From Gammaproteobacteria bacterium (lineage in GTDB: Bacteria; Pseudomonadota; Gammaproteobacteria; Pseudomonadales; Pseudohongiellaceae): a stretch of DNA of 40,249 nucleotides. This document shows, in pieces, positions 28,895 through 37,822 of this stretch; positions within the stretch are counted from its first letter, which is position 1; each line of letters begins with the position of its first letter. The notes beneath the pieces are model-generated. The model did no database searches. It was given only the letters and a program-made list of their open reading frames with translations, and had not been told where the DNA came from. Location: contig PBTO01000032.1 in the NCBI GenBank assembly GCA_002726595.1, positions 1-40,249 on the forward strand. The letters run 5' to 3'. The position numbers and the translations under genes are program-made.

Positions 28895-30853
28895 TCAGGG
28901 CAGAGCAAACACAATCAGTTCGGCATCGCTATCCCGTCCGCCACCGGCGACTGCAATGTACTGTTTGCCGTCGTGCATATAGCTCATCGGGGCGCCATGT
29001 AATCGTTGTTCGACCATCAACTCGGCTACCAGTTCACCGCTGGCTTTGTCGTGGGCCACCAGAATCGAACCGTGGGCATCTTCATCAATCTCGTCTTTCT
29101 GGGCAAGATAGGAGATCAAAAGCGTTTTGGTTACCAGTATTCCCCCTTCAGCTACTACATCACCATAAGGGCTGCCCAGTGGACCCAGATCAAGGTGAGC
29201 TATTTCAGGGTGATCCGTAGGTCCCTTGCCGAACGGTATCTGCCAGACGTGAGCTCCTGTGTTTAAATCGATTGCCGTTATGCGGCGATAGGGCGGTTTC
29301 AACAGCGGTAAGCCTTGAGGACCAACCCCCCGGTCCATCTCGATCACATAGCGCCAGTCAGACGTGCCTGCAGCCGGTTCTACCAGCGACATCCCCATAG
29401 GGCGGGTGGATGAGGGGATGTAGAGAATCTGGCTTTCCGGGTCCATGGTTGCCCCGGGAAAATTCGCCCCGCCACCGGCACCCGGCACCACGAATGTGGA
29501 TCGCTTACCATTCTGTCCCCTGACAATCGGCGGTGTAAAAATAGGCCCCAGGACAAACTCTTCAGCCAATGCCAGCGCTGCTGTCTTTAACTCGGGGGTG
29601 AAATCGATAAGATCATCCACAGTTACGCCGATGCGTTCAAAGGGCAGCGGCCAGGTCGGATGGGGCTGAGTTGGATGGGTTCTTTCACCGGGCACTGTAG
29701 TTTGCGGCACGGTACGCTCTTCGATGGGCCACACCGGCTCACCGGTTACACGATCGAAAACGTAGGTGAAGCCGGTCTTCGAGACCTGTGCAACCGCCTT
29801 GATTTGCCGGCCGTCGACTTCGATATCGATCAGATTGGGAGCCGAGGCAATATCGTAATCCCACAGGCCATGGTGCACGGTTTGAAAATGCCAGACCAGT
29901 TCACCGGTTTCAGCGTTGAGGCATAGCAGGCTCTCGGCATAGACATTTTCACCGAGTCGCATGCCACCCCAATAGTCGTTGGTTGGTGTCGAGGTTGGCA
30001 GGTAGACAAGGCCGAGCTCATCGTCGGCTGCCATGAACGACCAGACGTTGGTATTGCCGGCGGTGCGCCAGGAATCGTTCTCCCAGGTTTCCACGAAATC
30101 TTCATCGGCCTGGGGAATGGTATTAAAGCGCCATTTAAATTCTCCGGTACGGGCATCGTAGGCACGTACATGGCCTGGGGGACTTCGGTTCTGCATCGTG
30201 TAGTCGTAGATTTTTGAACCGATAATCACTGTGTTACCCACAGCGATCGGAGGTGAGCCATGGGTGATATTACGCACTTCAAATTCCCGTCGACCCAGGT
30301 CATTTTTCAAATCTACGATACCGTTGTCACCGAATTCGGGATCTGGAAGTCCGGTTGTCACGTCGATAGAAACCAGCTGTTTACCGAGGGTGGCGAGAAA
30401 TATCCGCTCTACCTCGCCATCGGACCAGTACTCGATGCCGCGAGTTTGTATGGGTGAAAAATTAGGCGGACCGAGGCGGTAACTCTCAGGATCATAAAGC
30501 CATAGCTCTGCGCCTGTTGCTGCATCCAGCGCCACCACCTGGCCGTGGTTGGTTGCCGTGTAGATGCGACCGCCAACCATTAAGGGTGTTGCGCGGTAGT
30601 CTCCGGTAAAGTAGAGCAGATCCTCATCGATCCGGTAATCTGCAGATTCCCAACGCCAGGCTACTTCGAGTTGGTCGAAGTTAATCTTATCGATCTGGCT
30701 TAGATCGGCATATTTTGCTGAGGTATGATCGCCACCGTGGTGGCGCCATTCACCGACCGGGCCCGTTTGCATACCGCCGTCGGGCTGTGGTGAGCAACCG
30801 CCCAGCAAACCCAATACTACAAATAGTTGTGCAAATATCTTTTTATCAATCAT
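28895..30853 (-). CDS. PQQ-binding beta-propeller dehydrogenase, lipoprotein/secreted
   Basis: Lipobox-like LLGGCSPQ; WRHHGGDHTSAKYADLSQIDKINFDQLEVAWRW; GEPVWPIEERTVPQTTVPGERTHPTQPHP...FTPELK. Confidence 0.94.
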   Translation of the reverse strand: MIDKKIFAQLFVVLGLLGGCSPQPDGGMQTGPVGEWRHHGGDHTSAKYADLSQIDKINFDQLEVAWRWESADYRIDEDLLYFTGDYRATPLMVGGRIYTATNHGQVVALDAATGAELWLYDPESYRLGPPNFSPIQTRGIEYWSDGEVERIFLATLGKQLVSIDVTTGLPDPEFGDNGIVDLKNDLGRREFEVRNITHGSPPIAVGNTVIIGSKIYDYTMQNRSPPGHVRAYDARTGEFKWRFNTIPQADEDFVETWENDSWRTAGNTNVWSFMAADDELGLVYLPTSTPTNDYWGGMRLGENVYAESLLCLNAETGELVWHFQTVHHGLWDYDIASAPNLIDIEVDGRQIKAVAQVSKTGFTYVFDRVTGEPVWPIEERTVPQTTVPGERTHPTQPHPTWPLPFERIGVTVDDLIDFTPELKTAALALAEEFVLGPIFTPPIVRGQNGKRSTFVVPGAGGGANFPGATMDPESQILYIPSSTRPMGMSLVEPAAGTSDWRYVIEMDRGVGPQGLPLLKPPYRRITAIDLNTGAHVWQIPFGKGPTDHPEIAHLDLGPLGSPYGDVVAEGGILVTKTLLISYLAQKDEIDEDAHGSILVAHDKASGELVAELMVEQRLHGAPMSYMHDGKQYIAVAGGGRDSDAELIVFALP

Positions 30854-30927
30854 CGCAACAATCCAGTTGTCCAGTTTTACACTAATTCAGAAAAACTAAT
30901 TCATGAATTGGGAACAGGGGCTTTACC

Positions 30928-31830
30928 TCAATGTGGCAGATTTTTGTCAAGAAACTTGAACACTGAGTCATAGATGCGCAGCATCTCATTGGCTGGAAAT
31001 CCTCCATGCCTTCCATTGGGTACAGTGATCAATTCATTTGTCACTTCAGCCCTGCCTAGCGCCTCGTGTAATTGCACAGCATGTGCGTAAGGCACAGTTG
31101 GGTCGGCATCGCCATGAATGCTAATAATCGGGGGTAGGTCTGCAGAAACGTAATTCAACGGTGATACACGGCTGGCAATATCATATTTATCAGGCATTGA
31201 TCCCATCCAACGCACAGCATAGGACTTCTGATTTACGCCATCCAGCAGGTCACCCACATCAGTAATGCCGTACCAGTTGACAATGGCGGCTACACTGGGT
31301 GTCTCCTCGCCCAGGCATTGGCGGTCCAGACCGCTGCCGGCGGGGAGCATTCCGGTGGTTAGCGCTAGATGACCTCCAGCGGAATTGCCAGATACAACGA
31401 GGCGATTAACATCGAAGCCATACTGCTCTGCATTGCGTGCAACCCAGCGTAGTGCACAGAGGCTGTCTTCAACCGCCGCCGGTGCCAGTGACACATCGCC
31501 CAAGCGGTACTGTACATTTACCGCTGCCCAGCCTTTTTCCAGATAGGGCATCAGGCGCAACACATTGGCTTCCTTGGACCCACCAACCCAACCGCCGCCA
31601 TGATAATAAATAAAAGTCGGTGCGGGCCCATCGGCGTTACGCGATCGATAGACATCGACTTTTAATTCCATATTATTGGCTTTTAAATAAGTAATATTAG
31701 GAACAACGCCGAATTCATTCTGCACAGTGGCAGCCCACGAAGCGGTGTCGGTAAGTTGAGCCAGCGCTGAGTTTATTGGCAGCATGGAAATTGCAGTGAC
31801 TAATGCCGAGGAGAAAAACAGTTTGTTCAT
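30928..31830 (-). CDS. Secreted alpha/beta hydrolase (HSL/BD-FAE-like esterase)
   Basis: FIYYHGGGWVGGSKEANVL, LVVSGNSAGGHLALTTG, ISIHGDADPTVPYAHAVQL, GRHGGF. Confidence 0.92.
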   Translation of the reverse strand: MNKLFFSSALVTAISMLPINSALAQLTDTASWAATVQNEFGVVPNITYLKANNMELKVDVYRSRNADGPAPTFIYYHGGGWVGGSKEANVLRLMPYLEKGWAAVNVQYRLGDVSLAPAAVEDSLCALRWVARNAEQYGFDVNRLVVSGNSAGGHLALTTGMLPAGSGLDRQCLGEETPSVAAIVNWYGITDVGDLLDGVNQKSYAVRWMGSMPDKYDIASRVSPLNYVSADLPPIISIHGDADPTVPYAHAVQLHEALGRAEVTNELITVPNGRHGGFPANEMLRIYDSVFKFLDKNLPH

Positions 31831-32230
31831 GACTTTACTCCGTTGTTCTTGTTGTCAAAAAGAGGGACGTTAATAGTACCGGTGAAAGTTTGCCAATCTC
31901 AGGAGGAGAGTAACCAGTAAAGGCGTCCGCTTGTATACGCTAAATATGCGGCCGTCAGCTGGTAGATTAATTTTATCGATCTCCTTTCCAGAGTCGCCGT
32001 TGCTAGCATATAACAGGGCAACGGACCCGTCACTGCCTGTGTTTGTCTAAATCGACTTGAATTTGGCCCCCATAGTGTCGGTATTGTCGCTACCGGCGGC
32101 TTGAGAGGCAGGATTAGCCCAAAAAGGGCCAGTGTCTGAGGTATCCCCAAAAATTTAAAGCTCATCGTCTAAGCGTTGGTGTGTTTAACGGGCTTGGGCT
32201 TGGCAAACGTAGGTAATTGATGCGTGTATC

Positions 32231-32342
32231 GGGGATTGGAAAGGGGGTACTGTTTTTCCGTTCCTATGGGCCATCCCTGGCCCGTCCCGCGCTTCATCCC
32301 TGGCGCTAGTCACGGAAAAACAGTACACCCTCCCCAATCCCC
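32231..32342 (+). repeat. Structured palindromic intergenic element, copy A
   Basis: 31-nt arms GGGGATTGGAAAGGGGGTACTGTTTTTCCGT / ACGGAAAAACAGTACACCCTCCCCAATCCCC (28/31 complementary) around a 50-nt core with two CATCCCTGGC mini-hairpins. Confidence 0.85.
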
Positions 32343-32505
32343 TGTCGGATTCACTGTTCTTTTTGAACTCCTAATCCCGGTGCTTTTGCAAGAAAAGCCA
32401 GAGAAGTACATGGTCATAGTCTCGGTTGCTGTTTTTGATAAAGCCTAGAAGTCAGAGACTGTTGCTTATCTCTCAGTTATGCCTCAGATGTAGATAAAAA
32501 CTCGA

Positions 32506-32617
32506 GCGAGCTTGGAATAGGGGGGTGTTTTCTTGTGACTAGCGCCAGGGATGAAGCGCGGGACGGGCCAAGGATGGCCCAATGGAGCAAGAAAACAATC
32601 CCTTATTCCAAGCTTGC
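32506..32617 (-). repeat. Structured palindromic intergenic element, copy B (inverted relative to A)
   Basis: ~30-nt arms GCGAGCTTGGAATAGGGGGGTGTTTTCTTG / CAAGAAAACAATCCCTTATTCCAAGCTTGC around a core 32535-32580 that is the reverse complement of 32268-32313 at 45/46 positions. Confidence 0.85.
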
Positions 32618-32778
32618 GTTCTAACCGTATAGCACCAGCAATAAAAATGGGTACATTACACGCAAATATTAGTCTAATCTATTGGTTTAGCTCGACATAC
32701 TTTGGGGTATCTCAGGGTCAGTGCAATAAACAAGATCATCTCTGAAAGTCTGATTGCTTCCTTGCTCGTGGTTCCCAG

Positions 32779-34962
32779 TCAGTAAGTCCCACTTATCTTT
32801 AAGGACAACACACGGCCGCGGCTACTGCACTGATCTTCAATTTCCTCGATTATGCCGGCAGAGATATGCCCAAGAAAACGCGTGCGTTCCCGGCATTGCA
32901 GGTTGTTGGTGGTATCTCTGGCATCGAAACGAAACGTAGTCCCACCGAAGGCGATAAACTCGAGGAAAAGCGAGACCTGGGGTTCCCCGATACTGTCGAC
33001 CACATCATCGATATCGTAACGTTTCTGGTTGCTATCGAAACGGTTGTTCCAACTGGCGCCGTAGTTCATATTCCACTGTGGCAGGTCATGGCGAAAACTG
33101 ACCGACCAGCGGCCGCGACCAAAGTTGGCGAATCTTCGATCTATTCCTAAAAAGGGATCTTTGATTTCTGAGTCGGCTACATTAAAGCGTGAGGAGACCA
33201 GCAGATTTGGCATATTGATCATATTCATTCTGACACTGGCGTTGATAGTGAGCCCATACATTTTTCCGTCACCGATGTTGCCGGATGCAGACTGCAGGTC
33301 ATCCTCAGACGGTGAAACATCGATCCGATCGATCATGTCGTGATGGTCATGATAGTAAATATTGGCATCGATCACGCCGATATCGTTTGGCAAACGGTAT
33401 TCGGCATTGAAGTCGTATTTCCAAAACCACATCTGGGTAAGATTTGCGTTGCCTGCCAGTGTGTTGGAATCATTATCCTGCTCATCAGTCGATGCGACAA
33501 AATCACTGAATCTCAATTGGCTGACAACTTTTTGTATAGATCCCCGGAGCTGTACGGCTGGAGTCAGGTCAAAGCGGTAGTCCACTTTGGGCTTTAAAAA
33601 ATCGAAATCGCGCTTCTTGGACACATCACCAGATTGGGTAATTTCGGAAGTTTCGTACAGTAAAGTGCTTTCCAGTGACATTCTGGGGTTGATAATCCAG
33701 TTATGAATCGCAAAGGGCTCGTAGCGAATTTCCTCGACTTTTGAATTGGCATTGTTAACTGCAACTGGAACCAGACCGCCAAAAGCCGGCGAAGGAGTTC
33801 CGGTGCTGCTGGCCACGCCAAGTGCCAGATTCGAATCGAGAATTGTCTGGGCTCGCTCTGCGCCGAATTCAATATCCTGATTTTCGAAAATATCGAAAGT
33901 GTAGGAACCACGGACTATGCGCTCTTCCAGCGTTCTGCCGGAATCCAGGAATAAATTCTTGGTTTCGGAACCGTCACTAGCAATCTGATAGCGCTCGCGG
34001 GTGGTAGATCGATTATCCTGATTGGAAATAAACAACACCTTGAAGCGGGAGCCCTGGTCGGACAGGTATTCGTAGTCTCCGCCGATTTCCCAGTTATCCC
34101 GGTCCCCTGGAATATCTTCACGTTCATTTTCTATGCTGTTTGGTGTAACTCTCAGGTCAGTAGTCCGGCGAAACAAATCTGTCGGGTTATCATTTTGGGA
34201 ATAAAGGGCATTAAACCGGGCACTGCTGTTGCCATTAATTTCGTACTCCAGATTTGCGCTGACCTCTTCCCCGAGTTGGTCTGTAATACGATCCTCTCGT
34301 ACCGTGTCATTGGGTGAAAAATCGCCAAGTATGCTGAATTCATCACTCTCAGAGTGATTGTAACGTGGCTCAGCCACGGCGCTGAGCACATAATCGAGGC
34401 CACCTATTTGATTGCTATAGGTAATCGATCCGCCGGGCTGATTCTCTCCGTCCCGGTATCTGTCCATATTCGCCTCATACGAGACGCTGGAGTTGGAAAG
34501 TTCTTCAAACAGAACAACATTGACTACCTGGGCACTGCCCCGGACATCCAGTTCCCCGGAAGTGCCGCGAATGAGCTCGATATAATCAACCTGTTCGGTA
34601 GTTATCCTGCGCAGCAGGTTTCGGGTTTGATTGTTCTTGCCGGCTGTTCTTTTTCCATTGATCAATATCTCACTGCCACCACTGCCACCTCCGAAGCCAC
34701 GTCCTCCGCGGTCACTGTTACCACCAAAGCTGCCGTTAGGACCACCGCCGGTAGTTGAACCGACACCGGGAATCCGGTCCAGCATGTCCCGGGCTGAAAC
34801 GGGAGCATATTGCTCGAAATAGGAAGCGGGATACATTACGGTGGTCTCTTCCTCGGTGCTGGCGTCCTGGGCAAAAGCAAACTGGCACATATTCGCCGCA
34901 AGTAGTAGTGAGAAGGGGAGGAAGCGTAAAGACTTGGGGACTCGCATCGGCTGATTATCCAT
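32779..34962 (-). CDS. TonB-dependent receptor
   Basis: Signal peptide; plug ARDMLDRIPGVG...ILINGKRTAGKNNQTRNLLRRITTEQVDYIELIRGTSGELDVRGSAQVVNVVL; long beta-barrel. Confidence 0.92.
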   Translation of the reverse strand: MDNQPMRVPKSLRFLPFSLLLAANMCQFAFAQDASTEEETTVMYPASYFEQYAPVSARDMLDRIPGVGSTTGGGPNGSFGGNSDRGGRGFGGGSGGSEILINGKRTAGKNNQTRNLLRRITTEQVDYIELIRGTSGELDVRGSAQVVNVVLFEELSNSSVSYEANMDRYRDGENQPGGSITYSNQIGGLDYVLSAVAEPRYNHSESDEFSILGDFSPNDTVREDRITDQLGEEVSANLEYEINGNSSARFNALYSQNDNPTDLFRRTTDLRVTPNSIENEREDIPGDRDNWEIGGDYEYLSDQGSRFKVLFISNQDNRSTTRERYQIASDGSETKNLFLDSGRTLEERIVRGSYTFDIFENQDIEFGAERAQTILDSNLALGVASSTGTPSPAFGGLVPVAVNNANSKVEEIRYEPFAIHNWIINPRMSLESTLLYETSEITQSGDVSKKRDFDFLKPKVDYRFDLTPAVQLRGSIQKVVSQLRFSDFVASTDEQDNDSNTLAGNANLTQMWFWKYDFNAEYRLPNDIGVIDANIYYHDHHDMIDRIDVSPSEDDLQSASGNIGDGKMYGLTINASVRMNMINMPNLLVSSRFNVADSEIKDPFLGIDRRFANFGRGRWSVSFRHDLPQWNMNYGASWNNRFDSNQKRYDIDDVVDSIGEPQVSLFLEFIAFGGTTFRFDARDTTNNLQCRERTRFLGHISAGIIEEIEDQCSSRGRVLSLKISGTY

Positions 34963-35229
34963 TGCTATTTTTTAATATGTGGGCACAAAAATAAGTGGGT
35001 TTAGTCTGTTTCAGCTTTAAGCGCTTGTTATTGAGCGGGCATTTTATCGCAGGTGGGGGGAAATAAATGTTACAAATTATGATAATTGGAGATATCGATT
35101 AGTTATTTGTCTTGTTAAACAATGGGTTAAGGGAGAAGAGCAAGAGCAATGGTGCGACACTCACTTTGTTCTCTTGCTTTTAAGTCAGCCCTTTAAGCGG
35201 CGTAGAGCTACTCGGTATCGCCAGTGCTG

Positions 35230-36348
35230 CTAATTAATGGAGTTTTGTGCACTGGTAAAGCGTTCAAGGTCCAGCTCCTCCCGAATTTGTTTACCAAATT
35301 CCCCCCCCATATCATCAACAGGAATGCCCATGGAATCGGCAATTCGTACCATGCGCTGGAAATTAGCCGCCACACCGGCAGCATCTACTAACACAGCCGT
35401 GCCAGCGGCTTCTATCAATTGTTTTCGGGCTGCAACCAGATCGGCCTCAACGCCAGTCGCCAGGCCTTCGGCAAAGCGCATCAGTTCCGCACCGAACGTG
35501 ACACCCACACCGGCAGCTGATTCATCACCATTGATGCCACGAATATCGATATCTGTGTTGGTGGTTAGCGAGCTCGCACGGAGCATCGAGGCGTGAGCAT
35601 TGGTTCAGTAGAAGCACTCATTTATTGCGGACACGCGACCTGCAATGAGTTCCATCTGCAGGCGATTTATGGCCCGGTCTTCCTGCTTGACCATGTTTGT
35701 CATACCCTCCATGGAAAGGTATTGAGCAGACGAAAGCTGCTTCCAGTCTCTTAACGCATCCGGCACCAGGCTGAATGCCCGTAGTACATTGGCGGTGCGA
35801 TCGCTCTGCCAGAGATCACTCTCAAGCCTGGTAGCGCCGTCTCGCGGTAGCATAGGGATAAACCCAGTGCCGCTGACCGCCTGGGAGGGTCGATAGTGGC
35901 TCGGCTGGCCTAGTTTGGGTTCAGGTAAAATTTCCACTTCAAGCCCGAGTGCGTGATGAAACTCGTCAATACTAAACACCGCGGTCGCGACGCCCGCCAG
36001 TTCCACATAGGCTTCGTTTGACAGGCCATTTTCCGCATTCTTGTTCACGTAGCTTTGCGTGATCCGGGTCTGATCCGTAATGATGCGGTGTACCGCGTCT
36101 ACAATCACATCGCTCAGCTCGCCTGCGTGCCGATGCTGTCCTTCGAATGTAAAGGGTGAAAGCGCTGTTTTGCGTTCTGCGCAGTAGTTACAGCGGGTCG
36201 CGTTACGCACTTCCTGCGCTATCGCGACTCGTTCAGCTCCTGTCCACCAGGATCCCGGATTGGCAAGTCGGTGCCAAAATTGACGATGCTCCCTTTTAAT
36301 ATCTTCGCGTATTGGGTAAGGACAATCGGTGTAGGTAAAATATTCCAT
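35230..36348 (-). CDS. Candidate selenoprotein: AhpD-like/carboxymuconolactone decarboxylase family with in-frame UGA (Sec) at 35605-35607; annotated as two ORFs
   Basis: ORFs 35605..36426 and 35230..35586 are in the same frame (offset 840 = 3x280). Reading through TGA gives RVSAINECFY-U-TNAHASMLRASSL, an AhpD-type CxxC...H active site with U replacing the second Cys. N-terminal half carries a second CMD motif (NATRCNYCAERKTAL). ATG at 36348. Confidence 0.85.
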
Positions 36349-36641
36349 AGAGCTACATTCTAGTACATAGATAAGGTTGGAGAAGATACGATGCTTATAG
36401 CAACAGTGCAATCGGGCAACGCACAATAGCGTAGATCTAATATAAATAGATTGCAGGGCCGGCCCACTGAAATGTCATTTCATCTGGTATCAGAGTGCAG
36501 GAAAAGAGCACTAATACTGCTACAACTCATGACTACCATTCTCGACAAGATTGGATTGTTTGGTTAGCATCCATTGAACTTGAATAATGACGCAGACACC
36601 GAACACCCAAGCTGCAGTGGCGAGGTGTCCCTGGGGGACTA

Positions 36642-37679
36642 ATGAAGCGCCGAACTTTTCTATCAGCAACCTTGGCCAGTGGGGCCTTGCTTCCTATTTT
36701 GGGGCAGGCACAGACTGATCTTTCGCCCTACCAGACAAGAGACTGGTCGGGAGCGAACCCATTGCGGTATCCAGATCCGGACATCATCGCCCTGGATTCG
36801 CGCTTTCAGCGCTACATCCTCTTTAATACACCTATTCGGCGCCATCATACGGGCACGCTGTGGGCCGAAGGCCCGGCCTGGAATGGTGTCGGCCGCTATC
36901 TGGTTTGGAGCGACATTCCCAATAATCGCCAATTACGCTGGATTGAGGAAGACGGACACGTTACCGAATTCCGCAATCCTTCCGGAAACAGCAATGGAAA
37001 CACGTTTGACCACGAGGGGCGACAGCTCTCTTGTGAACACGGTGGTCGCCGGGTGGTCCGCTACGAGCAGTCAGGGGAGGTGACTGTAATAGCCAGCCAA
37101 TTTGATGGAAAACCCCTAAATTCACCTAACGATGTCGTGGTTCATCTGGATCGAAGTATTTGGTTCACTGATCCGCCTTATGGAATCCGCGGCAACTACG
37201 AAGGCAGCCGGGCTGATGTTGAATTGCCCCTGTCTGTCTATCGTGTCGATGGTACTACCGGTCGAATCGAAAAAGTCACTGATGATATTGGTGCACCGAA
37301 TGGACTGTGTTTCTCCCCCGATTATGATCAGCTCTATGTAGCAGATACCGGTAGTGGACGTGAGATTCGGGTGTGGGATGTGAATGGGGAAACTTTGCGT
37401 AATGGTCGCCGACATGCGCAGCTATCTTTACTGGATGGCAGTGACTCAGTAACCTCGGCAGATGGCATTCGCTGCGATGTCGATGGGAATATCTGGGCTG
37501 GTGCCCGTCCTGGTGTACAGATAATCGCGCCAGAGGGCGATACGATCGGTGTTATCCGTTTACCAGAAGTTTGTGCCAACGTATGCTTCGGTGGCACACG
37601 TCGAAATCGCCTGTTTATGACAGCGAGCCAGTCTCTTTATTCGGTGTATGTTGGTGTGCAGGGAGCGGGAATCGCCTGA
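36642..37679 (+). CDS. SMP-30/gluconolactonase/LRE family protein, Tat-like signal
   Basis: MKRRTFLSATLASGALLPILGQAQ; GTLWAEGPAWNGVGRYLVWSDIPNNRQLRW; LNSPNDVVVHLDRSIWFTDPPYGI; GAPNGLCFSPDYDQLYVADTG. Confidence 0.93.
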   Translation: MKRRTFLSATLASGALLPILGQAQTDLSPYQTRDWSGANPLRYPDPDIIALDSRFQRYILFNTPIRRHHTGTLWAEGPAWNGVGRYLVWSDIPNNRQLRWIEEDGHVTEFRNPSGNSNGNTFDHEGRQLSCEHGGRRVVRYEQSGEVTVIASQFDGKPLNSPNDVVVHLDRSIWFTDPPYGIRGNYEGSRADVELPLSVYRVDGTTGRIEKVTDDIGAPNGLCFSPDYDQLYVADTGSGREIRVWDVNGETLRNGRRHAQLSLLDGSDSVTSADGIRCDVDGNIWAGARPGVQIIAPEGDTIGVIRLPEVCANVCFGGTRRNRLFMTASQSLYSVYVGVQGAGIA

Positions 37680-37696
37680 GCTCAGCTCAGTCCTAC

Positions 37697-37733
37697 GGGC
37701 GGGCGTTTGTGTTACTTAACAGATGGCCCGCCC
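37697..37733. terminator. GC-rich hairpin downstream of SMP-30 gene
   Basis: GGGCGGGC ... GCCCGCCC, 8-bp stem, no T-run. Confidence 0.4.
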
Positions 37734-37822
37734 CATAAAGTTCCATCGACTAGTGCGTTCGGCAGCAACAACCGATAAAATGCGCCACAGTATTTTCATT
37801 TTCTCATGAGTTTTCCAGCCCG

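Noticed and set aside
32224-32745. ORFs 32224..32448 and 32551..32745 on the plus strand
   Set aside because: They read through the palindromic elements and their arms; no protein features, better explained as non-coding repeat.
35130-35190. AGCAAGAG ... CTCTTGCT inverted repeat as a terminator of the selenoprotein candidate
   Set aside because: Loop of more than 20 nt and no clean T-run on the minus strand; too weak to call.
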